Below, one piece after another: positions 1-4,866 of a stretch of DNA of 5,903 bases. The DNA is from Ignavibacteria bacterium. GTDB lineage: Bacteria > Bacteroidota > Ignavibacteria > Ignavibacteriales > Melioribacteraceae. Each line of letters opens with the position of its first letter. Positions within the stretch are counted from its first letter, which is position 1. The notes beneath the pieces were generated by a model. That model made no database searches and had not been told where the DNA came from. It worked only from the letters and a program-made list of their open reading frames with translations. The stretch is taken from contig QILJ01000374.1 in NCBI GenBank assembly GCA_003233295.1, positions 1-5,903 of the forward strand, written 5' to 3'. The position numbers and the translations under genes were made by a program.

Positions 1-1120
1 TAGATGATGTTACTTCTGCCAGCTTGTAATTTGAAAAGTTAACAAGTGCAAAGATCAAAAGAAAGCCTGCGCTGCCGGCAGTTGAAATACTTTCTAAATT
101 AAGTGTGTTTGCTAAAGCCAAAGTAAATAGAGCGGTTACTAACAGACCGATAGGTTCGTTCCAAAATATCTTTGTGAATTCATGAGGGATCTCATCATCT
201 TCTGCAAGTTCATAATTAACTCTGCTTCCGCCATAGAGTGTAGCATTAACAGCCGAAAAGGTAGATATCATTGCAGTAATACTTATAACAACAAACCCGA
301 TTTTGCCAAGCATCGGTTCAGCTGCAACAGCTAAAACATATTCTTGTGCTTCCCCTATCTTAGCAAAGGAAACTGAGCCTACTGTAATGATAGCAATCAG
401 TACATATAAAACAACAACACTTATCGTAGAGATGTAAAAAGATCTCGGAACATTTACTTGTGGATTTTTAATATTCGGTACGGCGTTTGCAATTAATTCA
501 AAACCTTCGTAAGCGACAAAAATCACCATGCCACCGCTGATAAGTTTTATCGGGGTTTCCCATTCTGAAATGTTTAATTGAAAAGTAAAACCACTGCCGA
601 AAAGTCCGATAATACCAATAATTACAAATCCGCTAAGGATGATCATTTTAGTATAAACAGCAATGGATTCGGCAATGCTGACAGCTTTAAAACTAATGTA
701 ATTTAACAATGTGGATAAAATTATAAGAGAACTTAACAAAATATGTTTATCAATTTCATAATCACCGCTGATCTTTATCATCTTTGCGCCGTATGAACCA
801 AACGCAGAAGAATACAACGAGAGCATTATGATATAACTTATCCAAAGTAAGTTGTTGGTCCCTCCACTAAAAACATTTTTGCCGAAACCCTTGTTTATGT
901 AATTAACAGTGCCGCCTGTACTTGGGAAATACAATGAAAGCCGGGCATATGAATATGCTGTTATCATTGCGATGATCCCTGCAATCAAGAACGCTATGGG
1001 AGTTCCGCCTTTTGCCAATTCAACGGCTAAACCCAATACTGCAAAAATTCCACCGCCTACCATACCGCCAATACCAATAGCAACGGCTCCCTTCACTCCA
1101 ATTTTATTACTCTTTGTCAT
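1..1120 (-). CDS. APC-family amino acid permease, C-terminus cut by the window edge
   Basis: This is an inner-membrane transporter of the amino acid-polyamine-organocation superfamily (LeuT fold). 373 residues are visible with no internal stop, and the frame runs off the window at base 1. TM1 (about residues 12-35) contains GIGGMVGGGIF, the glycine-rich unwound helix of the family. Residues 195-227 hold the TM6 block FVAYEGFELIANAVPN followed by KNPQ and VPRS, which is highly typical of APC carriers. Around 283-305 is ISTFSAVNATLYGGSR, another family hallmark. About ten hydrophobic helices are visible, so the last two or so of the usual 12 are probably outside the window. The start ATG at 1118-1120 is preceded by AAAGGAAAG. 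Its gene lies 24 bases downstream of the pentapeptide-repeat gene on the same strand, so the two may be co-transcribed. The substrate cannot be read from the sequence; uptake or exchange of an amino acid is inferred from the family. Confidence 0.93.
   Translation of the reverse strand, partial: MTKSNKIGVKGAVAIGIGGMVGGGIFAVLGLAVELAKGGTPIAFLIAGIIAMITAYSYARLSLYFPSTGGTVNYINKGFGKNVFSGGTNNLLWISYIIMLSLYSSAFGSYGAKMIKISGDYEIDKHILLSSLIILSTLLNYISFKAVSIAESIAVYTKMIILSGFVIIGIIGLFGSGFTFQLNISEWETPIKLISGGMVIFVAYEGFELIANAVPNIKNPQVNVPRSFYISTISVVVLYVLIAIITVGSVSFAKIGEAQEYVLAVAAEPMLGKIGFVVISITAMISTFSAVNATLYGGSRVNYELAEDDEIPHEFTKIFWNEPIGLLVTALFTLALANTLNLESISTAGSAGFLLIFALVNFSNYKLAEVTSS
71..82. repeat. GC-rich palindrome GCTGCCGGCAGT, copy 1
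   Basis: Contains the perfect 10-base palindrome CTGCCGGCAG inside the permease gene, where it encodes TAGS. The identical 12-mer recurs at 2160-2171 in another codon frame, and the 8-base core TGCCGGCA appears again in hemL. Confidence 0.5.
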
Positions 1121-1129
1121 CTTTCCTTT
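1121..1129 (-). promoter_or_regulatory. Ribosome binding site of the permease gene
   Basis: On the minus strand AAAGGAAAG ends directly before the ATG, leaving only 3 bases between AGGA and the start, which is tighter than usual. It sits in the 24-base gap after the pentapeptide gene stop and supports the ATG at 1118-1120 as the start. Confidence 0.5.
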
Positions 1130-1144
1130 GAATTTGTTATAAAC

Positions 1145-1720
1145 TCATGTCTCTATAATTATATCATATTTATCTAGTAAACCAAGAACCCCAATCGAAG
1201 AGAATTTTGCTTTTTTAATTCTATTTATCTCCGGATCAATTGAATAATTGTAGGCTGTGGAAAAATCAGCTTTCTCTAAATTTGTGCTTGAAAATATAGC
1301 TCTATTCAGATCACAATTTTCAAATGTTGAATTTGTTAAATCGGTTTCTGTAAAATCAGCTTCTTGAAGATCACAATTCTGAAATCCAATATTTTTTAAT
1401 TCTAATTTATAAAATGATGCTAAATTTAAATGACAATTATCAAAATGCATCATTAATAAAAAATTATCACAATCATTGAAATTCAAACCTAATAGTTTAC
1501 AATTTATAAACTTTACTCCTTTGAACGATGTATTATTTATTTTTGCCATACTTAAATCACAACCATCAAATTCGCATTCGATAAATGAAAAACTAGATAA
1601 ATTTATATTTGTGAATTGACAATTAATAAATCTGCAATTATCATAATCACCCCGTGGAATTCCTTTTTCCACAAAATTAATTTTCTCAAAGACTTTATTT
1701 TCAATAATAGCTTGGTTCAT
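1145..1720 (-). CDS. Pentapeptide-repeat protein, Qnr/MfpA/McbG-like
   Basis: A 191-residue protein whose residues about 28-155 are almost entirely pentapeptide repeats of the A(D/N)LxX type with central Leu/Phe, for example FINCQF, CDLSMA, CDLQEADFTETDL and NLEKADF. Such repeats fold into a right-handed quadrilateral beta-helix. Residues 84-105 break the pattern, as loops do in Qnr proteins. After the helix comes a non-repeat tail (156-191) with SIDPEINRIKKAKFS and GLLDKYDIII, resembling the C-terminal dimerisation segment of Qnr and MfpA. The length is close to that of Qnr (about 215). Known relatives mimic DNA and protect gyrase from quinolones or peptide toxins; whether this one does is inference. 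No signal peptide is seen, so it is probably cytoplasmic. There is no clear Shine-Dalgarno before the ATG (only A-rich sequence), and the next upstream ATG is out of frame. It lies 24 bases before the permease gene. Confidence 0.9.
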   Translation of the reverse strand: MNQAIIENKVFEKINFVEKGIPRGDYDNCRFINCQFTNINLSSFSFIECEFDGCDLSMAKINNTSFKGVKFINCKLLGLNFNDCDNFLLMMHFDNCHLNLASFYKLELKNIGFQNCDLQEADFTETDLTNSTFENCDLNRAIFSSTNLEKADFSTAYNYSIDPEINRIKKAKFSSIGVLGLLDKYDIIIET

Positions 1721-1794
1721 TTTTGTGCATTATTTCGTTTCGAAAATTAGTGTTTTTGAGAGAGTATTCAGCAGAAATTTTTAGTAGTATCATT

Positions 1795-2733
1795 CTACAA
1801 ATTTAATAAGAATAGTTTAGTCCCGGCTGAATTATCGGGATCACTATTGAATGATTCAAAAATTAATTTTGTGCCATCTGGTGAAACAGATGGAGCGCCG
1901 TCATATCCTTCATAGTTTGTCAGTCTTACAGAAGTTCCACCAGTGACAGGTATCTTATAAATATTTGATAAGTCAAGTTCAAAATCTGTGCTGTAAATAA
2001 TAAACTGACCATCATTCGAAAATGAAGCATCTGTTTTGTTTCCTGAACCGTTGGTAACTTTTGTTTTATCAGTTCCGTCAGTATTCATTATCCAAATATC
2101 CCATTGTCCATTTTCAAATTTCTGATAAAGAATTTTACTACCACTTGGAGACCAATTAGGCTGCCGGCAGTCATCCCCGCTATTAGTTAGGTAAATATAA
2201 GGAGAACTCTTATCAATTTTATATTTTACTATAATACCATTGCCTTCTTCATCTAACTTATGTGATTCAAAAACAACCCACTCACCATCCGAGCTAAATG
2301 TAGGTTCATATGCAACACTGTCCTGCCTATTTGTTATTTGTACTTCATCACCAGGCGATCCATTCTCATTGATTAAATAAATTTCATCATGCGGCTCTCT
2401 TGATGATGAAAATACAATTTGATTTGCTGCTCCATTCCAAGCAGAACCGGGCAGGTTAACATTAGTGCTGCCGTCAGATACCAATAATGTTAATTGTTTT
2501 GTTAATATCTTCCATTTGTATAGTTCGGCTGGTTCTTTGTTGTAGCCGTTAATGAATATTGTGAAAACTATCGACTTCCCATCAGGCGAGAAAGCCGGAT
2601 TTTGAAGACTGCCGCTCAAAGAAATATTCAGTTCAATTCCATTATCATTTCTTTGCTTAGTAATAGGTGGTTCTGTAACATCTTCTTTACAGGAGATTAA
2701 GGATAATATCAATAATATTAAAATAATTTTCAT
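1795..2733 (-). CDS. PD40/TolB-like beta-propeller lipoprotein
   Basis: A 312-residue exported lipoprotein. The N-terminus MKIILILLILSLISC is a lipoprotein signal peptide with lipobox LISC, so Cys15 is the likely lipidation and cleavage site. After a short linker (KEDVTEPP) come PD40/WD40-like propeller repeats with the P-x-(F/W)-S-x-D-G signature at residues 45-57 (NPAFSPDGKSIVF), 143-155 (EPTFSSDGEWVVF), 191-203 (QPNWSPSGSKILY), 235-247 (DASFSNDGQFIIY) and 280-292 (APSVSPDGTKLIF). A degenerate blade lies at 98-109, giving six blades as in the TolB propeller. Repeats such as IWIMNTDGTDKTKVT and IYKIPVTGGTSVRLT show the alternate strands. There is no separate TolB N-terminal domain, so it is not TolB itself. 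It probably sits in the periplasm or on the outer membrane, binding a protein or ligand; no catalytic residues are apparent. No strong Shine-Dalgarno precedes the start, and the hairpin array lies about 165 bases upstream. Confidence 0.9.
   Translation of the reverse strand: MKIILILLILSLISCKEDVTEPPITKQRNDNGIELNISLSGSLQNPAFSPDGKSIVFTIFINGYNKEPAELYKWKILTKQLTLLVSDGSTNVNLPGSAWNGAANQIVFSSSREPHDEIYLINENGSPGDEVQITNRQDSVAYEPTFSSDGEWVVFESHKLDEEGNGIIVKYKIDKSSPYIYLTNSGDDCRQPNWSPSGSKILYQKFENGQWDIWIMNTDGTDKTKVTNGSGNKTDASFSNDGQFIIYSTDFELDLSNIYKIPVTGGTSVRLTNYEGYDGAPSVSPDGTKLIFESFNSDPDNSAGTKLFLLNL
2160..2171. repeat. GC-rich palindrome GCTGCCGGCAGT, copy 2
   Basis: Identical to the 12-mer at 71-82 but inside the beta-propeller gene, read there as the DCRQ codons, so the match is not due to shared protein sequence. 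Confidence 0.5.
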
Positions 2734-2916
2734 TTAATTGTTCTTATTTCTCGCTATATAAATCACACTAAAAGCGGATAAGTATAGCGGGATCATATAT
2801 TCAATTCTGTTAGTTTATTACATCTGGGTAAAAATTCATTTAGTTACTATTAACGGCTGAGTTCTAGTTATTTCAGTAAAATAACAAATTTAAATTGTCT
2901 GTAAGACTCCTTCGTT

Positions 2917-2933
2917 GAACTACTCCGTAGTTC
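2917..2933. repeat. Left outer hairpin, 7-bp stem and 3-base loop
   Basis: GAACTAC and GTAGTTC pair perfectly around TCC (GGA on the minus strand). It has the same 17-base format as the two central hairpins and occupies the position matching the 3085-3102 hairpin in the right arm, although the stem sequence is different. Confidence 0.8.
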
Positions 2934-2952
2934 CTTATAGTTTTGTCATCAT

Positions 2953-3003
2953 TAACCACGTATTTCATACGTGGTTATTATAACTTTGACTGCTTTGCAG
3001 TCA
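2953..3003 (-). repeat. Left inner arm (two hairpins plus linker)
   Basis: Read on the minus strand from 3003, a 17-base hairpin (TGACTGC, loop AAA, GCAGTCA), the linker AAGTTATAA, then a 25-base hairpin with an 11-bp stem (TAACCACGTAT pairing with ATACGTGGTTA) and loop GAA. All 18 pairs are perfect. It aligns gaplessly with 3009-3059. Confidence 0.88.
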
Positions 3004-3008
3004 TAACA

Positions 3009-3059
3009 GAACTGTGAAATAGTTCAAATTATAATAACTATGGGTGAACCCCATAGTTA
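3009..3059 (+). repeat. Right inner arm (two hairpins plus linker)
   Basis: On the plus strand, a 17-base hairpin (GAACTGT, loop GAA, ATAGTTC, with one G-T pair), the linker AAATTATAA, then a 25-base hairpin (TAACTATGGG pairing with CCCATAGTTA) around TGAAC. Compared with the left arm, 9 pairs are identical, 7 are changed on both sides, one becomes G-T and one next to the loop is unpaired. Confidence 0.88.
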
Positions 3060-3080
3060 AAGACAAACAAGCAACAATCT

Positions 3081-3107
3081 ACAATCCCGAAAACTTTCGG
3101 GAGTTGT
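3081..3107. repeat. Right outer hairpin with a single bulge
   Basis: TCCCGAAA (3085-3092) pairs with TTTCGGGA (3095-3102), most realistically with the innermost pairs open as an AACT loop. The foot ACAA/TTGT extends the stem past a bulged G at 3103. Confidence 0.7.
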
Positions 3108-3116
3108 CCAAAGGAC
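3106..3116. repeat. Small terminal hairpin of the right arm
   Basis: GTCC and GGAC pair around AAA. Its last bases run into the conserved outer word. The matching place in the left arm (CAAC, GAA, GGAG) no longer pairs, so this hairpin is intact on one side only. Confidence 0.5.
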
Positions 3117-3161
3117 TCTTAAAGAGAAATATAATTGCTGAATAGAACTTAGCTCTATTAA

Positions 3162-3620
3162 CTAAATATCCCCATCGTAACGTATCCATTCCTGCGTTCT
3201 ATGAAAAAAGAACACATAGCCGCGAACTTGCAATTTCCCGTTTTCAACCCAGAGTTTGCAGTCATATACTTTTCCTTTTTTAGGATCGAGAATTTCACCG
3301 TCTTCCCAATCATTATCGTCTTTGTTATACACCATATCTGTAATGATTGTCATACCCAATATTTTTTGATCTTTTCTCGGATCATCATCATCGCATTTGT
3401 CACAAACAGGGTCCGGGTCCTCATCGGGTAACCTAAATAATTTTACAACATCTCCGTAGAGTTTTCCATCCTTAATATAAATTTTAACAACAGATTTAAC
3501 ACGCCCGGTTTCGTCATCAATAGTTTTCCACAATCCGGTTATATCTTCGTGTTGTGCAAAAAGTAAGTTTGAGAGTAAAAGGAATATTAACATGGCTGGG
3601 AATATGAATAAACGTTTCAT
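3162..3620 (-). CDS. Secreted DUF2147 family protein
   Basis: A 152-residue exported protein. Residues 1-23 form a classic signal peptide (MKRLFIFPAML, then a hydrophobic stretch ending NLLFAQ), probably cleaved after the Ala of FAQ. The mature part matches the DUF2147 family along its length: ITGLWKTIDDETG (27-39), SVVKIYIKDGKLYGDVV (43-59), the acidic segment with a CDKC pair (Cys73, Cys76), KILGMTII (86-93), DWEDGEILDPKKGKVYDCKL (104-123), KLQVRGY (129-135) and RTQEW (141-145). The family has a lipocalin-like beta-barrel appearance, and its biochemical role is not established. The ATG at 3618-3620 is preferred over a GTG one codon upstream because AGGAG lies 5 bases before the ATG but only 2 before the GTG. 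It is divergent from the small plus-strand gene, with a 150-bp gap between them, and is followed 36 bases downstream by the hairpin array. Confidence 0.93.
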   Translation of the reverse strand: MKRLFIFPAMLIFLLLSNLLFAQHEDITGLWKTIDDETGRVKSVVKIYIKDGKLYGDVVKLFRLPDEDPDPVCDKCDDDDPRKDQKILGMTIITDMVYNKDDNDWEDGEILDPKKGKVYDCKLWVENGKLQVRGYVFFFHRTQEWIRYDGDI

Positions 3621-3625
3621 CACTT

Positions 3626-3630
3626 CTCCT
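3626..3630 (-). promoter_or_regulatory. Ribosome binding site that decides the DUF2147 start
   Basis: AGGAG on the minus strand (within TAAGGAGAAGTG) is spaced 5 bases from the ATG at 3618-3620 and 2 from the GTG at 3621-3623, favouring the ATG. It is one of the better Shine-Dalgarno sites in the window. Confidence 0.7.
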
Positions 3631-3683
3631 TAATTTTCAATTAGTTAATGGATTTTGAAAAATATGAATTTTTAGATACTTCT

Positions 3684-3691
3684 CAAAGTTA
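3684..3691 (-). promoter_or_regulatory. Possible Bacteroidota-type -7 element for the DUF2147 gene
   Basis: TAACTTTG on the minus strand matches TAnnTTTG exactly and would give a leader of roughly 55-60 bases. No TTTG lies at the expected -33 position, so this is a weak call that relies on the organism belonging to the Bacteroidota group. Confidence 0.3.
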
Positions 3692-3712
3692 AAGTAACTA
3701 ATGATTTTTCGT

Positions 3713-3739
3713 TTTGCATAAAAAAAAACAGTAGTTTTG
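3713..3739 (+). promoter_or_regulatory. Possible Bacteroidota-type promoter of the small plus-strand gene
   Basis: TTTG at 3713-3716 and TAGTTTTG at 3732-3739 (exact TAnnTTTG) are separated by 15 bases including a run of nine A (3720-3728). The spacing is a few bases shorter than is usual for these promoters. Transcription would begin near 3746, about 25 bases before the ATG. Confidence 0.35.
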
Positions 3740-3770
3740 AAAATATATATCCAGTATCAAGTTGATTTAA

Positions 3771-4061
3771 ATGAAATATAAAATTCTGATAACGCTATTA
3801 ATGCTGATCTTTATCGTTCAAAATCAAGCGCAGAAAATTAAAGGAACAAATGTCAAAGATAGTATTTTTACTTCATTTAAAAGTGATTTTGGATTTAATA
3901 ATTTCTTTGAATTTAACACTAATAATGTTCTTGGTTATAGTAATTTTGGTCAATACCAATACAATAGAATATTTGTACAACAAAATCTAAATTTTAAGCT
4001 CTCTAAGTTTAGCCATTTTGATAAGTGTTTGAATGAAGTATGGATTGAAGGATCAATATAA
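3771..4061 (+). CDS. Small secreted protein of unknown function, possibly truncated
   Basis: I do not recognise the family. The 96-residue product begins MKYKILITLLMLIFIVQNQAQ, a clear signal peptide probably cleaved near residues 20-21, so export is likely. The mature part is rich in Asn, Phe and Gln (FGFNNFFEFNTNN, FGQYQYN, FVQQNLNFKLSKF), with an alternating aromatic and polar pattern that could be the start of a beta-rich domain. There is no Shine-Dalgarno, but a possible TAnnTTTG promoter lies just upstream. The last dozen residues (CLNEVWIEGSI) look unlike the rest and overlap another frame that stays open and protein-like to 4146. The gene may therefore be the N-terminal remnant of a longer one, through frameshift or deletion. 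It is divergent from the DUF2147 gene and convergent with hemL. Confidence 0.55.
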   Translation: MKYKILITLLMLIFIVQNQAQKIKGTNVKDSIFTSFKSDFGFNNFFEFNTNNVLGYSNFGQYQYNRIFVQQNLNFKLSKFSHFDKCLNEVWIEGSI

Positions 4062-4146
4062 ATATGACCTTGGTGCTATAGGGGAATATTTGGGTTTGAC
4101 GAAAAATGCCGCAGCAATTTTAATAGGTATTATTTCACTGTTATAA
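4033..4146 (+). pseudogene. Out-of-frame 37-codon tail, possible C-terminal remnant
   Basis: In the frame one base on from the preceding gene, an ATG at 4033 opens 37 codons ending in TAA at 4144-4146. The product (MKYGLKDQYKYDLGAIGEY, then LGLTKNAAAILIGIISLL) has a protein-like, helix-forming composition and ends just before the 4151-4184 hairpin. A TGA lies immediately upstream in this frame and no ribosome site is visible. I read it as the displaced end of the 3771 gene; an independent small protein is the alternative. Confidence 0.3.
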
Positions 4147-4150
4147 TTTT

Positions 4151-4184
4151 TAATATGAGGAAAGAAAGATCCTTCCTCATATTA
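4151..4184. terminator. Hairpin between convergent genes, probable bidirectional terminator
   Basis: TAATATGAGGAA (4151-4162) pairs perfectly with TTCCTCATATTA (4173-4184), a 12-bp stem with a 10-base loop. It lies 2 bases after the hemL stop on minus and 4 bases after the TAA at 4144-4146 on plus. Neither side has a strong T-run, so termination is inferred from position and stem strength. Confidence 0.6.
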
Positions 4185-4186
4185 TA

Positions 4187-4843
4187 TTAAATTATTTCTT
4201 TTAGTGCATCATAATTCGCTTTAATTGTTTTATCTAAGTCTTCCGTAGTATGTGCGGTGGAAATAAACATTGCTTCAAACTGTGACGGTGCAAGATAAAT
4301 TCCTTTCTCAAGCATTTTGTGAAAATATTTCCCGTACAGTTCTGTATCCGATTTCATTGCAGAGTTAAAATCGGCAACATTTTCTTCTGTAAAAAACAAA
4401 CAGCTCATCGAACCAACTCTATTCATCACAAAAGATCTGTTGAGTTTTTTCAAGTTCTCTTTTAAACCTTCTTCGAGATATCCGCTTTTTTCTTCGAGTA
4501 TATCGTAAAGATTTTCATTTTCCTTAATATGTGTGAGGGCAGCAAGCCCGGCACTCATAGCAAGAGGATTGCCGCTCAATGTTCCTGCTTGATAAACCGG
4601 ACCAACCGGAGCAAGAGTATCCATAATATCTTTTCTTCCGCCAAACGCACCGACGGGGAGTCCGCCCCCGATTATTTTCCCAAAGGTTGTTAAGTCCGGT
4701 TGAACGCCGTAGACTTCCTGTGCTCCACCTTTGGCAACTCTAAAGCCTGACATTACTTCATCGAAGATCAGAACAATGTCTTCCTCATTACAAAGAGTTC
4801 TTAATTCTAATAGAAACTCTTTGGCAGCGGGAACCACTCCCAT
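4187..4843 (-). CDS. hemL: Glutamate-1-semialdehyde 2,1-aminomutase, C-terminal part (frameshifted gene)
   Basis: This is the 3' half of hemL, a PLP enzyme (class III aminotransferase fold) converting glutamate-1-semialdehyde to 5-aminolevulinate. In this frame the reading is open from about 4915. The upstream codons give [18 protein letters not shown] before MGVVP, so the Met at 4843 is an internal residue and not a real start. Key residues are the PLP-contacting Asp in IFDEVMSGFR and the Schiff-base lysine in TFGKIIGGGLPVGAFGG, which is residue 265 of the rejoined protein, matching E. coli HemL Lys265. PVYQAGTLSGNPLAMSAG and the C-terminal FEAMFISTAH follow the family closely to the end. 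Nothing in this half is degraded. It ends two bases before a strong hairpin. With the other half it makes about 427 residues, the usual length. Confidence 0.9.
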   Translation of the reverse strand: MGVVPAAKEFLLELRTLCNEEDIVLIFDEVMSGFRVAKGGAQEVYGVQPDLTTFGKIIGGGLPVGAFGGRKDIMDTLAPVGPVYQAGTLSGNPLAMSAGLAALTHIKENENLYDILEEKSGYLEEGLKENLKKLNRSFVMNRVGSMSCLFFTEENVADFNSAMKSDTELYGKYFHKMLEKGIYLAPSQFEAMFISTAHTTEDLDKTIKANYDALKEII

Positions 4844-4855
4844 ATTGCCGGCAAT
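4844..4855. repeat. GC-rich palindrome ATTGCCGGCAAT
   Basis: A perfect 12-base palindrome in hemL (codons for IAGN) with the same TGCCGGCA core as the two other copies. Confidence 0.4.
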
Positions 4856-4866
4856 CGGTTCAATGA

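Larger units (their letters stand above)
2898..3125. repeat. Inverted two-arm array of short hairpins with compensatory stem changes
   Basis: Two arms face each other across the 5-base centre TAACA (3004-3008). Read outward from the centre, each arm has a 17-base hairpin, a 9-base linker, a 25-base hairpin, the word GACAAA, another hairpin, then AAGGA(G/C)TCTTA(C/A)AGA (2898-2912 on minus, 3111-3125 on plus; 13 of 15 identical). The inner 51 bases align without gaps at about 65% identity, and most differences fall in stems as paired, compensating substitutions. Loops read outward are purine triplets (AAA, GAA, GGA). No long T-run follows any stem, so it is not a set of ordinary terminators. 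It could be a REP/BIME-like mobile palindrome cluster, a structured RNA, or an unnamed element. The arrangement is seen directly; the function is unknown. Confidence 0.8.
2734..3161. other. Gene-free stretch dominated by a structured repeat
   Basis: I see no credible coding frame here. Bases 2734-2897 are AT-rich sequence upstream of the beta-propeller lipoprotein gene and should hold its promoter, but I found no convincing element. Bases 2898-3125 hold the inverted hairpin array described separately. Bases 3126-3161 lead to the stop codon of the DUF2147 gene. Transcription from that gene would read through the array as a 3' untranslated region. Confidence 0.75.

Noticed and set aside
909..1142. 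Plus-strand open frame of 77 codons opposite the permease gene
   Set aside because: It is the complement of a clearly coding APC sequence, has a low-complexity Pro/Ile composition and no ribosome site.
2758..2800. Sigma70-like promoter (TTGAAT ... TATACT) upstream of the beta-propeller gene
   Set aside because: The spacing is about 12 bases rather than 16-18 and the region is too AT-rich for the match to mean much.
2898..3125. Hairpin array as a CRISPR array or integron attC series
   Set aside because: There is no constant direct repeat with unique spacers; the units are inverted relative to each other, stems differ in sequence, and no cas or integrase gene is in the window.
2898..3125. Hairpin array as stacked intrinsic terminators of the DUF2147 gene
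   Set aside because: None of the stems is followed by a T-run on either strand, and terminators would not explain the gapless inverted alignment of two arms.
3201..3431. Plus-strand open frame of 76 codons opposite the DUF2147 gene
   Set aside because: It is antisense to a well-conserved protein and resembles no real sequence.
3640..3702. Inverted repeat ATTAGTTA ... TAACTAAT in the divergent intergenic region
   Set aside because: Eight AT-rich bases 47 apart are easily expected by chance here; there is no further extension or family support.
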